Source of the DNA: Hypomyces perniciosus
Lineage: Eukaryota; Ascomycota; Sordariomycetes; Hypocreales; Hypocreaceae
DNA length: 64,000 nucleotides
NCBI GenBank assembly: GCA_008477525.1
Contig: SPDT01000010.1
Span: forward strand, 744,001-808,000
Reading direction: 5' to 3'
Numbering within the stretch: the stretch's first letter is position 1; every line of letters begins with the position of its first letter. The notes under the pieces were generated by a model. That model was not told where the DNA came from. It saw only the letters and a program-made list of their open reading frames with translations, and did no database searches. Both the position numbers and the translations under genes were made by a program. Positions 44,501 through 57,035 of the stretch are shown one piece after another.

Positions 44501-47222
44501 GGAGCTGCGCCAGCTGACGTTCCATCCAGTTGTCTAGTCTAGGGTGAGCGTTGTATCGAAGCGCACAGTACGAAATCGCGAGGCATCAGCCCCCATTGCC
44601 TCCCTCAAAGTCGCAACCGTCATCACCGCTCTGCCCCCGCTCAGGTTCAAACAAATTGCATGTGCTAACAGGGCCTTTTGGGGCTCGAGATGTGATCGCA
44701 AAGCGTCTGCGCCGAATCAGCACCGGTCAAATCGATGACGAGAATGCGATGCTGAGCAGCTCCATCCTGAGTGCTGCGTGTGTGCCTTGCGCCGTCGTCA
44801 GAGTTTTGATCGCCTGCATTCGTGCCCCAGACCAGATAATGGATGCAGCACATCCTTCCAATGGGATGTCGCCGTGCAACGCAAGAACTGCGGTGTGTGG
44901 ATTGGTGTGCGTTGTTATTGTTTTGGGCATGCGAGTGATGGGACGATGGACCTGACTCAACAAATCGCGGAAGCAAGCCCGTCTCCTTTGCGTTTTTTTC
45001 GCATCCAGTCCTCTGCACCACCGTATCTGCCGCTCTACTGTATCGGGTACTGCGCAGGTTCACCCTTTGCAAGTTGGTGGAAGAAGGAATTAGAATGCGC
45101 CGCTGTTTCGTGTCCGATGATCTCGCCTGAAGCCCACAGCAGCTCAGCCGCCCGGATCGGCGTCCGATGCGCAATTGTGATGGCAGCAAGCCCAGCGCGA
45201 GTCCCATGTCTAAGCCAGGACCTATGATTGGATTTAAAGATGCTTGAATGAGTTACGAATTACCTTAGTGATATGTACATATTACGAAGTAATAGCTCGA
45301 CGTCGTAAATGCACCAGTGGAGAACGGAGCCAGTATGCAACATCTGGTTATCGAGGCCGATCTGGGGCGACTCAGAAGACAGTGTCTACCCTAACTGTTT
45401 CTACAGATTTCATGCCACGGTTGACATTAACAGGTTACAGCCCGCTAGGTAAGGTTGAGGGGATCCAGAAACAACTGGCGATCTTGCGCCTTTCCGATGC
45501 GCGCCGAACTGAGCAGATCGATGATATGCGACCCATCGTAATATCGTGGCAACGAGGACCAACCTTCGGACATGCCCGGACGGCACATCGCCTGCAGCCG
45601 CCAATTCTGTTTGAAGCTGGCGCGCATGAGTTCGAAGCGTTGCGCACCGCCCTTTAGATGGCCATTTGCCCAGACATCCAGAACACAAAAACAAACGGTG
45701 GGTGGCTGAACGTTTCTTGCGCAAAGCTGGCGGACTAGCGCATGCGCAGCGGCGCGGCGAGGAGTGGTGTGCGATGGCTGCATTTCCAACAGACAAAGAC
45801 AGAATCCAACTCTTTGCTAACCTGTCGCAGTCTCCTCAAACGCCGTCGCATGGCTGTCGCCATGTCATCTATAGCGGTTCCGCTTTGAACATTCCCATGT
45901 TTCGTCGTCCTCTGGCGCGACACTCGTGGATGGCGTCTGCGATGATGTATGATGAAACGGCTTAACCGGGAAGGGTTGGCTGCGATTCTCTACCGACTTT
46001 TCAATTTTCGAGGCTCGAATCGGCGCGTACGGCTGAATTGAGGTACGAGTACTCCGTACGATTGACCACCCTCGCGATAGGGCCTCTGGATCAATCGCGC
46101 CGGGCGACCAATTTCGGCTGTTTACCTATCTCATCACCAATCTGCGTTTACTGTCCCCATGATGTCTTCAATCCTGCGACAAAGCACAGAGCAAGGGAGG
46201 ACTTGGGTGGGGAGACAGGTCACGTGAAGGCGTGTCAATGTGGCGAGGGGTACCTTGTCAACCCTAACGCGTCAAGCACCATGCAGCTAGAGCCGCATCA
46301 AGAGATGCTGTCCAACCGAATCGTGCATATATATCCCAGATAATATATCGCCATGAATCGAAATACACATGAAAGGTGTTTTGATGCTGATATCTCGCGT
46401 GCGCGCTGCTGTAGGGAGACGAGACCAAAAGTAATCCCTCATCTTTGACTCTTGGTGAGACGCGACGAGAAAATCCAGCACCCCAAAGAGGACTAGCACC
46501 TCGACTTGATGCTTTGTCACTTTTGTGCAACGGGCAACCCCGGAACATCGTCATCTCCGGGACGACAGCCAAATATCGCGTCAGGACCACTTGTTGGCCC
46601 GTGCACGACATACCGTTCCCCAACCGCGGTACCATTTCCAAGCTCTCCCTGCGCTAAGGCGTCTATGTACAGCGCTTGGGGGTATAAACAAATAAACAAA
46701 ATCTCATCTCAGAGCGACCGGCTGGGGGCCCTTTTACCCAAATTAAAATTAAGTCACGGCGACCAGGCAGCTTCTTGTTGATTTTCCTTCTGGTACAAGT
46801 ACTTCGTTCTTCCGGATCGCCAATTTCCTCCTGGCACCTTCTCTCATCCCGGCACATTTGCTAGCCTAGGGTCAACAGCCACGCCTGCTTGGTCGGTTTT
46901 CCAAACTCCATCGACTTTCGCCCCATCTTGTATTACCTGTTCACCCCCTTTTCTGTTAATCCTGTCGGAAGATCTCTTTTCTGTGGTTCAGCATCCATCT
47001 TTCATCTGCTCTGGCGCGCCGGGATTCCCTCATCAAGAACGACCGCGGGAAAACGACCCAATCACAACAAAGCGCGCCACCACTCGACATTGTATGATAT
47101 CTTGACGCGAATTCGAGCATTGAAGGGCCGCGTTGCCTTGGGGTGTGCTTCACAGGCTTCTATTCGCGCGTTAACAGGCTCACCGAATATCCTTACTACC
47201 GAAAAAGAGACCACTGCCCATC
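41541..47222. other. Very large 5.7-kb divergent intergenic region
   Basis: Separates the start codons of the zinc-cluster regulator and the B-type cyclin. It must hold both promoters and possibly long spliced leaders. Dozens of small frames exist (the longest is 180 codons), but none has a domain, a consistent splice pattern or low-frameshift character. GTAC-type palindromes are at 42766-42783, 44034 and 46048-46061. A GACGAGACGAGACGAG microsatellite is near 42925. Confidence 0.5.
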
Positions 47223-49379
47223 ATGGATGCTCGGGTAAGTTGCCCATTGATGCTTGTGGCCTCACTTTTGCTTTACCGTTTTTTATGTGTCCTTTTTTAT
47301 TTTGCAAGTCAACAATTTCACCCAAACAAGGCTAACTCTCATTTCTTCATGTAGCCTTTCCGACCTCGAGGCTCAGAGAATGTCGTTCATCCTCTTCATC
47401 AACGTCACAAGTCAACCGGAAACTTGACCAACATGCCTTCCGTTTCTACGGCTGGATTTCGAGGCCCTGCTAAGCGTGCCGCGTTTGGAGACGTGACCAA
47501 CTTGACCAAAAACCTTGGTGGTGCGCGTGATGAAGCCAAATCGGTGAAAATCCCTGTCACCGCTGCTCCGCACACCTCCATCTTGAACAAGGAGAACGCG
47601 CCATATCCTAAGGATTCCTTCTCTCGACCTGCGCAAAGGCCCGCTGTTTTGGCGAGTAAGCCAAAGGCTTCAGTCGAAAGCCGTCCCGAGCCTGTCAAAA
47701 AGTTCACAGGCACTGTTTTGCAAGACTCGGCCGCGTATCTTCCTAATCTCCCACAACAGCAATCCAAGGTCAATGCTGTGACAGAGAAGAAGATTTCCAG
47801 TGCCCCAGGCACTTCCGACGCACCTTCTTTGCAGCCTCGCCATCACAAAAGTCAACCACAGTTGAAGCAGCAACAGCCAACTCTGAGAAAAACTCAAAGC
47901 AAGCAGCTCGAGAAGACCGAACTTCCTGACAAAGTTGGTCTTGCCGTTGTTGAGTCCTCGGGTATGGTTCCGAAATCGGAAGAGTTGTCACCTAGTCACG
48001 CCGATTATCTGGATTCGCTCAACTTTGAAGCCGAGCAGGATTCACGTGTGGATGTGAATCACAGTGATAATTATGCGGGTATTGTGTCAAAGCTTCCTGA
48101 CATTTCTGAGGAGCCTGTTATTGATTCCTATTCCCACAAAGACGGTCTGACCCTTACGCTCTCTGAACCCGAGGAGTGCTGGGATGAAGAAGATGACGAT
48201 GAGTACGATGATCAGGATCAGGCGTACACGACAGCTCATTCTACTCGATCTCGCGACATGACAGGAAACGCCACGACCGTTGTTGCTCCACGAGTGAATG
48301 TCCGTGTGCAACGGGAGCTGTTTGAGGCAAAGTTGGAGGTTGAACAAACCCGGGCACCAGAGGACATCGAAGAGGAAGCGTGGGATGTCAGCATGGTCGC
48401 CGAGTACGGCGAAGAGATCTTTGAGTACATGCGGGAGTTGGAGGTGAGTAATGCTTGTTCCCTGAGCGTAAGGCAGCCGCTGACATAATTTGCTTCAATC
48501 AGATTAAGATGCTTCCCAATCCCCATTACATGGAGATGCAGACCGAGATCCAATGGTCAATGCGCACGGTCTTGATGGATTGGCTAGTGCAGGTTCACAA
48601 CCGATTCAACCTCTTACCGGAGACTCTCTTTCTTACCGTCAACTACATTGACCGGTTCCTCTCCTGCAAGATCGTTTCTATTGGAAAGCTTCAGCTAGTA
48701 GGAGCCACGGCCATTTTGATCGCGTCAAAGTACGAAGAGATTAACTGCCCATCCCTCGAAGAAATCGTCTACATGGTGGACCACGGCTTCACGACGGAGG
48801 AGGTCTTGAAGGCTGAGCGCTTTATGCTGAGCATGCTCGGTTTTGAGCTTGGATGGCCTGGTCCGATGAGCTTTTTGCGACGCGTCAGCAAGGCCGATGA
48901 CTACGATCTCGAGACACGAACATTGGCGAAGTACTTTTTGGAACTCACCATAATGGATGAGCGCTTTGTGGCATCCCCACCCAGCTTTCTGGCCGCCGGC
49001 GCTCATTGCCTATCTCGACTGATTCTGAATAAGGGCGACTGGGTAAGTCTTCATATACTCTAGAAATGGTATCAGGCCGCTAACTGTATGACAGACCAAG
49101 CATCATGTTCACTACTCCGGATACACCTGGAGCCAGCTGAAGCCTCTCGTGACAATGATGATTGAGTGCTGTGAAAATCCCCTCAAGCACCACGGAGCGG
49201 TGTATGAGAAGTACCGAGAGAAGCGATTCAAGGAGGCATCAACCCTTGTTCAACATGCGTTGGATGCGGGCTTCATGTTGCCTCACCACTCCTCGCCCGT
49301 CCGTTCTCGCGCGATCAAGCTTGACGACGCCTCTGATCAATTTCATTACTCCAATCTCCTCGTTTCTACCGAGGGATGA
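47223..49379 (+). CDS. G2/mitotic-specific cyclin B
   Basis: Four exons (47223-47234, 47355-48443, 48503-49042, 49095-49379), all in phase 0, give 641 residues. The first coding exon is only 12 nt (MDAR). The destruction signals are RAAFGDVTN at residues 45-53 (the cyclin D-box, with Phe in place of the usual Leu) and a KEN box at 83-85. An acidic linker follows. The first cyclin box starts near residue 380 with MRTVLMDWLVQVHNRF, and LPETLFLTVNYIDRFL and KYEEI follow. The second box ends near 590. It activates Cdk1 for entry into mitosis and is degraded by the APC/C. Homologues are NimE in Aspergillus and Clb in yeast. Confidence 0.95.
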
Positions 49380-51231
49380 ACTAGGGGTTGACATTTCTGT
49401 CGAGTTTCGAGTTTCCACTACTTTCCTGGATGAAGTCTGCTAGACGCACGCATTCATTCTCATCCCTTTGCATAATCTGCATTGAGCATGCGTCTTCATC
49501 TGCATCCAGCCAGCATAACCTTGGTTTATATGGCATGTGTCCATCTTCCACACTAATACTTTAATCAACCGAACTTGACTTCTGGTGCTCATTGAGACAC
49601 CTCTTAATGACCTTGGACGATGTTACGAAGTCTATGACCCGTCTCGTCTGTTCTCTCGACGAGGCTTTTTCATTTGTTTTTCGGTTTACTTTCGGCGTTG
49701 GCGGCTTTCTCTAGAGAGGGCGGTAATGGACTTGATTTTATATATCAGAAAGGCGTTCGAGGGTCAAGGGGGTAGGCCTGGGGAAGGAAGGATGTCTGTG
49801 CTCGGCTGAGCAGGAAAAGGGATACGGGCCTTTACCTACTTACTAATACATTGAGACTTGTATGTATTGATCTCGCCTCTGCTGTATAAGCCTGGCATCA
49901 TTTTCCAAGTTTGTGTTTTATCAACTGAGCTGGGATGCCCTGAATGGAGCAGAAAATCGCACCATTGGGATAGAAGCAGTGTGAAGGTGTGATCTTGACC
50001 GCCGGATTGATCATACTGATATGCAGCTTGTCCAGAAAGGCGATTCCGGCTCTCCGGTATGGTCCGAATATTGACGCGAGTCTGCAGATCGGAACGGGGA
50101 TGATTGCCCGGAACCCGAACTCTCAACCCTCAACCGGCCGGTCAAAGGGGCAATACTGTGGCGTCTGTGTCCTGTAAATATTGCACTTTATGGAATTTAT
50201 ATGAACGGAGTAGTAGTATGTTTGTTTTTCTTGTCCATTTGAAGTTGGACCTTTCAGAAGTATGTAGGATTGTCGGTCACTAGAATTGTTGTGGTGGCGG
50301 AGACGCCGAATCGTTCCCGATATTTCCGCCCCCGGACGGAGTACCCGTAACGGACAAACACTGGCGGCAGAGGGGAACTTTATGTATCGGTACTTCGTCG
50401 TACTAGTAGTAGTAGTACCTGTACTTGGTCTGGGATGTGATGTACATAAGCTGTCCGATGTGCATATGCAGGCGGCTGCTTTATCAATCAGCAGTAATCA
50501 CAGGAAGCAGAAAAAATTCAGTGTATTCTGTACCTATAATCTATTCAATTGACAGTTACATAACAAATAGTACAAGAGGCAGGCGAAATAACGGGTAAAA
50601 AAACGCCAAGTTGCTCGTGTGGTATAACGTCAACCTTAGGTCGTCAATTGGAGTCAATACCCCGGTTCTTGGGTTAAAGTTCAGCTGCTCACGTGGTGAG
50701 ACCCTGACTAACAAAGTCGCAACCCCCGCAAATCAAAGCCGGAACCCGCCGGCTAAACATATGTCCGGGGCTTTCTGACCGCCGCAACGTTGGCCGATTC
50801 GCTCAGTGGCTGCAGGGGGAGGCGGCAGACAGACAGCCACCCATCAATTGACTCAGGCCAGGGATTTTTTTTTTCCTCAGATGGCCGTTTGAATTTTTGG
50901 CGATCAAAACTCCTTCAGCATCGACGATCCGCTTTTTGCGCTTTTGTTTGTGCTGCAATTCCGCACTGCGGCCGCTTGATTCTCTTTTTTCTCCTATTTT
51001 TTTTTCTTCTTTCCCCGTTCCATGTTATAGACTATCGTTAGACGGGCCTTCATTTCCGACATATTTTCTCCCCCTCGTGGACCCTGAGGTGTTTGGCGCT
51101 CCCGTTTCGACCGTGCCATCTCCACAATCTGGTCGATTTCCCTCCGCACCAATCCACCCGCCACTGAAACATCTCCCTCGTTCGACCCTCCGAAGAAAAA
51201 TACAAAAATCAACGCCAAAGCTCCTGCAAAC
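49380..51231. other. Intergenic gap between cyclin B and AGC1
   Basis: About 1.85 kb with the cyclin 3' UTR and the carrier promoter. GTAC-type motifs cluster at 50333-50425. The last 400 bp is pyrimidine-rich, typical of a fungal promoter. No gene is supported. Confidence 0.55.
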
Positions 51232-53469
51232 ATGGCGAATGTGTCCTTCATGAAGGAGGCTGTTAAAGAGAGCCTGGTGGGCTCTGAGGAGCCGGCCCAG
51301 CTGTCGGCGCAAACCAGGGCTCGCTTTAACAGCCATGCTGTCAAGGACCCCGAGACCGGAGAGCTGTACCTCGGGCCAGAGCAGTTCATCAACGCCATTG
51401 CGCCCACGGATGAGGACTACGTGAGTCGCAGTCCCGTGTGCAACCCGTTGCTGCGAGTGTTGAGGCGCTGACACCTGTCGGATGTATAGCACAAGATCAA
51501 GCGGGAGCAGTACTCGATACTGTTTAGCGTCGCCGACAGCAAGGGCGCTGGCAGGGTCTCGTTGAGAGACTGGGGCGTCTTTGAGAACCTCCTGGTGCGG
51601 CCTGATGCCGAGTACGAGATCGCTTTCCGCCTGTTCGATGTCGACCGCACCGGCATTGTCAAGTATGAGGACTTTAAGCGTCTCTACGAGCTGAACAAGG
51701 GCCCCGACAACATCTCCTTCGACTGGGACTGCGAATGGGCCAAGCTGTACCTTGGTGGCACAAAGAACAGGCACCACTTGAACTACACGCAGTTCTCGCA
51801 GATGCTGCGGGGTCTGCAGGGCGAGCGCATTCGACAGTCGTTCCAGCGCTTCGATAAAGACGGCGATGGCTACATCAGCCCCGAGGACTTTGAGCGCATT
51901 ATCCGCGAGACTTCTAGGCACAAGCTCTCGGACCATCTGCTGGACAACCTCCACACCCTGTGTAACATTTCGTCTGGAAGCAAGGTGTCCTATGCCAACG
52001 TCCGCGCGTTCCAGAACATGATCAAGGAGATGGACCTGGTAGAATTGATTGTGCGCCACGCCGTATCCAAGACTTCCGACGGCAAGATTACGCGAGCCGA
52101 GTTTATGAACGAGGCGTCTAAGATTACGCGATTCTCCTTCTTTACGCCCATGGAGGCCGACATTCTCTTCCACTTTGCTAGCCTGGACGAGCCCTCCGGA
52201 CGACTTGGCTTGAGCGATTTCGCCAAGGTCTTGGACCCTTCGTGGCGCAATCCGATGTACGACGCCATGGATTCTGCAACTCAGGCCATTGACAAGGCCG
52301 CATCCAAGAGTGGTGCGCTGCTGCATCAAATCCTCGAGTCCTCGTACAACTTTGCCTTGGGAAGTGTGGCTGGCGCCTTTGGTGCCTTCATGGTGTATCC
52401 CATTGACCTTGTCAAGACTCGCCTACAGAACCAGCGAGGTGCCCAGCCGGGACAGAGGCTGTACAAGAATTCGATAGACTGCTTCCAGAAAGTGTTCCGC
52501 AATGAGGGCATCCGCGGCCTGTACTCTGGTGTTCTGCCCCAGTTGGTCGGAGTCGCACCGGAAAAGGCCATCAAGCTGACGGTCAACGACCTGGCTCGCA
52601 ACTATTTTACTGACAAGCAGGGCAAGATCTGGTGGGGATCCGAGGTTATCGCAGGTGGTACTGCAGGTGCTTGTCAAGTGGTAAGAATTGTTGAGTTGTT
52701 CCCTCTGATGGTATTCCTTCTGACATGATTCTGTTAGGTCTTCACGAACCCGCTTGAGATTGTCAAGATTCGCCTGCAGATCCAGGGTGAGGTTGCCAAG
52801 ACTGTCGAGGGCACCCCCAAGAGGTCTGCCATGTGGATTGTTCGCAACCTCGGTCTCGTCGGTTTGTACAAGGGCGCATCGGCCTGTCTGCTGCGAGACG
52901 TCCCCTTCTCGGCCATCTACTTCCCTACATACAGCCATCTGAAGAAGGACTTCTTTGGCGAGTCGCCAACCAAGAAGTTGGGTATCCTCCAGCTCTTGAC
53001 TGCTGGTGCTATTGCTGGCATGCCAGCGGCTTACCTGACGACGCCTTGCGACGTCATCAAGACGCGACTCCAGGTCGAGGCGCGCAAGGGCGAAGCGACC
53101 TACAACGGACTACGACATGCGGCTAAGACTATCTGGAAGGAGGAAGGATTCAGGGCCTTCTTCAAGGGCGGTCCCGCTCGTATCTTCCGGTCATCGCCCC
53201 AATTCGGCTTCACGCTCGCCGCATACGAAGTGCTTCAGACGGCTCTGCCCATGCCGGGATCATCGCAGAGGGAGAAGTTGCACACGAGTGTTTCGGACGC
53301 TCTGTCGACGACCAAGTCGGGCAGTCTCGACTCGAGCCCGTTTGCTCGAAGCCGCAATGCGCTAAAGATCATTCTGGATCTGGACGAGGACTTTGGCAGG
53401 GTCAAGGTGCCTGACGCAGCGGGATGGAGGTCGCTGCCCAAGGCCATTGGCGGCGGCGGCGTATTGTAG
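51232..53469 (+). CDS. AGC1: Mitochondrial aspartate/glutamate carrier with EF-hands
   Basis: Three exons (51232-51420, 51490-52680, 52738-53469) give 703 residues. The N-terminal half holds EF-hand repeats, with one canonical loop [12 protein letters not shown] at about 185-196. The C-terminal half is a three-repeat mitochondrial carrier whose signatures are PIDLVK (about 367), PLEIVK (about 465) and PCDVIK (about 563). This two-part layout is that of aralar/citrin-type carriers. They exchange glutamate for aspartate across the inner mitochondrial membrane for the malate-aspartate shuttle, with calcium sensing on the outer side. All splices keep phase 0. Whether the fungal EF-hands bind calcium is not shown by sequence beyond the one good loop. 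Confidence 0.95.
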
Positions 53470-54000
53470 GAAACTGGTTGGTGGTGGTGTGACCCTTGGA
53501 AGCCATAGACGGAGTCGAGTCGAGTCGAGATGAGATGAGTGAAATTTTCTTCTGATATGCGTTGCATCAGAACTGGCGTTTGGGTTACATGGCATCACGG
53601 GCGAGCTGCTTATCTATGATTTCCTTGTATTTTTTTTCTTTCCCTCGTCTATTTTCTTCCCTTTGTCTTATTCACATGATCGTGTAACAAAAAAGGAGAA
53701 GAAGGGAGGGAGGGAGGAGGAGGAGGAGGAGTTTGTTGGTCCTCTCAAGAAGACATACTACTACTCTCCTTTCTCGCTGGACCTTGGTGGTTGATGTTCT
53801 TTGGGATGATAAAAAAAAGGGGGGGGACACCTTTGGACCTAGAGGGAACGGGAAGACAAAGACCAAGAGGTTCGATTTGCAGGGATATCTCGTTAATAGA
53901 AGAAAAGTAAAAATAAAAAATAAAAAGGTTCCTGCTTGATTTATTGTTAATGAAAGTCTGTCTGCCCTGTGGCTTTATGAGTGACTTACTTTGCGCATCT
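53470..54000. other. Convergent 3' gap with homopolymers
   Basis: About 530 bp between facing stop codons. It has GTCGA repeats near 53512-53530, GGAGG repeats near 53705-53730, and an A8-G8 junction near 53811-53827. No gene was seen. Confidence 0.55.
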
Positions 54001-54759
54001 CTATTGTTTCGATATCGCAGAATCGGCGCAAGGATTCCACCGCAGGAACTCCTCCGAAGGCTCAAACTCAGGCACATGTGATCCAGGCTCGCTCATCATA
54101 GTATCCTTCAACCACTCAACATAGTCGCGAAAGCCCATGGTGCTCCCTACGATACTAACTTTCCTCATGCCCCCCACGTCCTCAAAGGTCCTCAGGTTAT
54201 CGCAGCCAACGCCCATAAACATGGACTGCACAAGATCAATGGAGAGTTCGTCGATGCCGGAAAAGGCCTTTGCGGCGGCGCTTCGGTCGTAGGTGAGGTC
54301 GCAGTCGAGACGCACTTGGATGTGGAAGCGGCGGATACGCGGGACGAGGGCTTTGGCCTCGCGGAGGGAAGAGTACCAGGAGCGCAGGCGTGGGAAGGAA
54401 GTGAGGGGGGAAGGGTGGGCGATGAAGATGTTGGAGGAGTAGAGCAGGGGGGTGGCTTCGTGGTTGATTTGGCGGTTGGCGAGGAGGAGGTTTGGGGAGA
54501 TGTAGGTTGGGGTTTGGGTGGTGGAGTGGAAGTGTTTGGGGGTTGGGAGGTGTAAGAGGAGGGCGTAGATGGTGAGGCGGATTTCGAGGTGGAGGGAGAG
54601 GAAGTTGGTGGCCGAGGGAGTTGAAGAAGATGGTGATGATGATGGTGATGAAGAAGAGGAGGTTGTGGGGATGGTCGAGGTCAAGGTCAAGGTCAAGATC
54701 GAAGCTGAAGTCGAAGTCGAAGTTGAAGTCGAGGTGGAAGCCATGTTGGTATAAGTCAT
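54001..54759 (-). CDS. Hypothetical protein with Ser/Thr repeat and EIR-type domain
   Basis: A single frame of 252 residues from ATG 54759 (a second ATG at 54744 is equally possible). The N-terminal 45 residues are almost only Ser and Thr with alternating hydrophobics, and are encoded by a hexanucleotide-like repeat. The following LSLHLEIRLTIYALLLHLP and LLANRQINHEATPLLYSSN are the pattern of the large fungal F-box-like/DUF7730-type family (LPxEIRxxIYxLLL, then NRQIxxEAxxxLY). That family has no settled function. No signal peptide or membrane segment is apparent. It converges on AGC1. Confidence 0.65.
   Translation of the reverse strand: MTYTNMASTSTSTSTSTSASILTLTLTSTIPTTSSSSSPSSSPSSSTPSATNFLSLHLEIRLTIYALLLHLPTPKHFHSTTQTPTYISPNLLLANRQINHEATPLLYSSNIFIAHPSPLTSFPRLRSWYSSLREAKALVPRIRRFHIQVRLDCDLTYDRSAAAKAFSGIDELSIDLVQSMFMGVGCDNLRTFEDVGGMRKVSIVGSTMGFRDYVEWLKDTMMSEPGSHVPEFEPSEEFLRWNPCADSAISKQ
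54670..54740. repeat. Hexanucleotide-like minisatellite (GTCAAG/GTCGAA units)
   Basis: About eleven degenerate 6-bp units of the type GTCAAG, GTCGAA and GAAGTC lie inside the 5' end of the hypothetical gene and encode its Ser/Thr and Leu/Thr alternation. Confidence 0.8.
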
Positions 54760-56006
54760 CAAAAGAAACTTTTCCGGGAACAAGACAATATAGACGATTC
54801 AACTGTAACGACAGACCAGCCATGGATGCTTATAACATAAACAAGAGTAATAATAGATCCTCACCTTGGTGCGGTTCATTTCGTCAGACGAGCCGTTTCC
54901 ATGACCGGCAACAAGACACCCAAGGCTCAATAATTCCGAGAACAAGTGGGGCGATATAAGTCAATGTCTCGACCGGGTTGAGGCTTTCCGAGAACTCCAA
55001 TTGGCGGCACCGTTAGGGGCATATCAGATCCGGGAAAAAGTAGCGTCTGTCAGAATGCTTGCCCGTGGATCGAGTAAGCGAGCCTAATGGGACAGGCGAA
55101 GATACCAAAAGAGGAATATGATTCGGTATATAGAGTATGGAGTATGGAGTATTACGGAGTACCATGATTTACGGTGCACTCTATGAACTTGGAGATGGGG
55201 GATGCCTAGATGGATGTTTGGACAAGACACGGTAGAGCAAGTAAGTATGACGTTTCGATTTCAACTTACACACGGAGTACTCTGATACACTTGTATTTGG
55301 AATTGACGATGGCCAAGAGAGAAAAGAGTGGACATCCGATGGACGTTGTCCGATACACCGTATTATATGAAGTACATACGGAGTACTACTACGGAGTAGT
55401 ACCGACTCCTTGCAGCGAGGAGACTACCTAGTAGTACCTAGGTATGTAAGTACTAGTTCGAAATTTGGGTTAATTTGCACGTTTTAATCTTCAACTTCGA
55501 AGTACCCAATGGTCTATTTCTATAAATATACGGAGCAGATTATTAAAGCGATACGAAGTACTCCGTATAGTGTGCGGAACCCTCCGTAGTAGTACATATT
55601 GTAGCATTTCTTACTCCGTACTACTACTATTTTGTACCGGTAGTACTACTCCGTACATACACTCAAATAGTTGTCAATCCTTTGCACTCCATCTAATATC
55701 AAATGATGAGTGATCACATCACAGCTCCAAATGGTGCCATCATGCAGCCCTGTAGGACGTCCCAGATAGGAAACCCCACCACCATTATCTTATCTAAGGC
55801 GCTTTTTTTTAGTCCTCGCCATTATACGAGCCAGGCCAGCGTCATCCCCATAACCTGCTTACGACATCCCCATCTCTCTTCATTTCGCAAACCACCAAGC
55901 CGGACCGAACCGCACCCAAAAGCCAACGTCGTCTCTTTTTGATGCGCAGCGCCTCCATAGCAGCAGCAGTGAGTGGTAGGAGTAGCCGGAGATAGGACTG
56001 CCAGCC
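54760..56006. promoter_or_regulatory. Divergent promoter region dense in GTAC palindromes
   Basis: About 1.25 kb between divergent starts of the hypothetical gene and the cystinosin-like gene. From 55125 to 55670 it has the highest density in the window of GTACGGAGTAC, GAAGTACTCCGTA and TAGTAGTAC motifs. No gene is supported. Confidence 0.55.
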
Positions 56007-57035
56007 ATGGACGGCTTCTTATCCGTGCTGTCTGCCCTCTTTGGCTGGGTCTACACCTTTTGCTGGAGCTTGTCGTTCTACCCGCAGCCGTTGCTCAACT
56101 TCCAACGGCGCTCCACGTCCGGCTCGACAGCGGATTTCCCCTTTATCAACATTCTTGGTGCGTCATCTGAGACTTTTGACCTTGTCTACTGCAAGGCGCC
56201 TCCTTTTTCCCCCCTAAAAAGGAAACTCGGAATGCGCCAATGCTTGCTACCAAGACGCTGTACCACCCACCATACTGCATCATCATCACATTCTGCCTCG
56301 CTGCCCCCCAAACTCTCGTTGGCAAATTAATTAACTTTGCTGCTACTAACAGGATTTGCCGCGTACTTCGCCTCCAATGCCGCCCTCTACTACTCTCCCA
56401 TCGTCCGCCACCAATACTCGGCCCGCCACAACGCTCTCACCCCAACCGTCCAGTTCAACGACATCACCTTTGCGCTCCACGCCCTCATCCTCAGCATCAT
56501 CACCGCCTCGCAGTACCTCTTCGGCCGCTCCCTCTGGGGCTTCGCGCCCAGCTCAGGCACGCGTCCTAGCCGCTTCATCCTCGGCATCGGTGCGGGGAGT
56601 ATCCTTGGCGTGCTGATCACTTGTCTCATGGTCCTCTCCGCGCGCAGACAGGTGGTGGACCCGGCTGCAGATTGGTGCGAGCTTGATATTGTGTATGCAG
56701 TTGGCTACGTCAAGCTTGTTGTCACACTAGTCAAGTACTCGCCTCAGATCCTGGCCAATTATCGCAACCAGAGCACCCAGGGGTGGAGCATCTGGCAGAT
56801 TCTGCTTGATCTGGCCGGTGGCGTTTTGAGCCTTGAGCAGTTGGGCATTGATAGTTATCTGCAGCATGACTGGAGCGGCGTTACGGGAAACCCTGTTAAG
56901 CTTGCGCTGGGCAATTGCAGCTTGGTGTTTGATGCGATTTTCATGACCCAGCACTACGTCCTCTATCGTGGCAAAGGGGGTGGTGATCTGGAGGAGAGAT
57001 TGCTGCCGGACGAGGAGAGACAGCATGCAGACTAA
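56007..57035 (+). CDS. Cystinosin-like lysosomal/vacuolar cystine transporter (PQ-loop)
   Basis: Two exons (56007-56157 and 56353-57035) give 277 residues. The intron is 195 nt. Two PQ-loop motifs are present: SFYPQPLLNF at about residues 23-32, and KYSPQILANYRNQST near 181. Seven hydrophobic segments are spread between them. The LDLAGGVLSLEQLGID stretch matches the conserved LDFTGGxxSLxQ motif of cystinosins. The family exports cystine with protons from the lysosome or vacuole (yeast Ers1 is the closest named relative). The C-terminus is short and acidic, and no clear GYDQL-type sorting signal was seen. Confidence 0.92.

Noticed and set aside
44665..45207. 180-codon minus-strand frame in the large gap
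   Set aside because: No domain, biased toward Ser/Arg/His, and overlapped by equally long frames on the other strand.
51025..52329. 434-codon minus-strand frame
   Set aside because: It lies antisense to the aspartate/glutamate carrier, in GC-rich coding sequence that leaves opposite frames open; no domain is visible.
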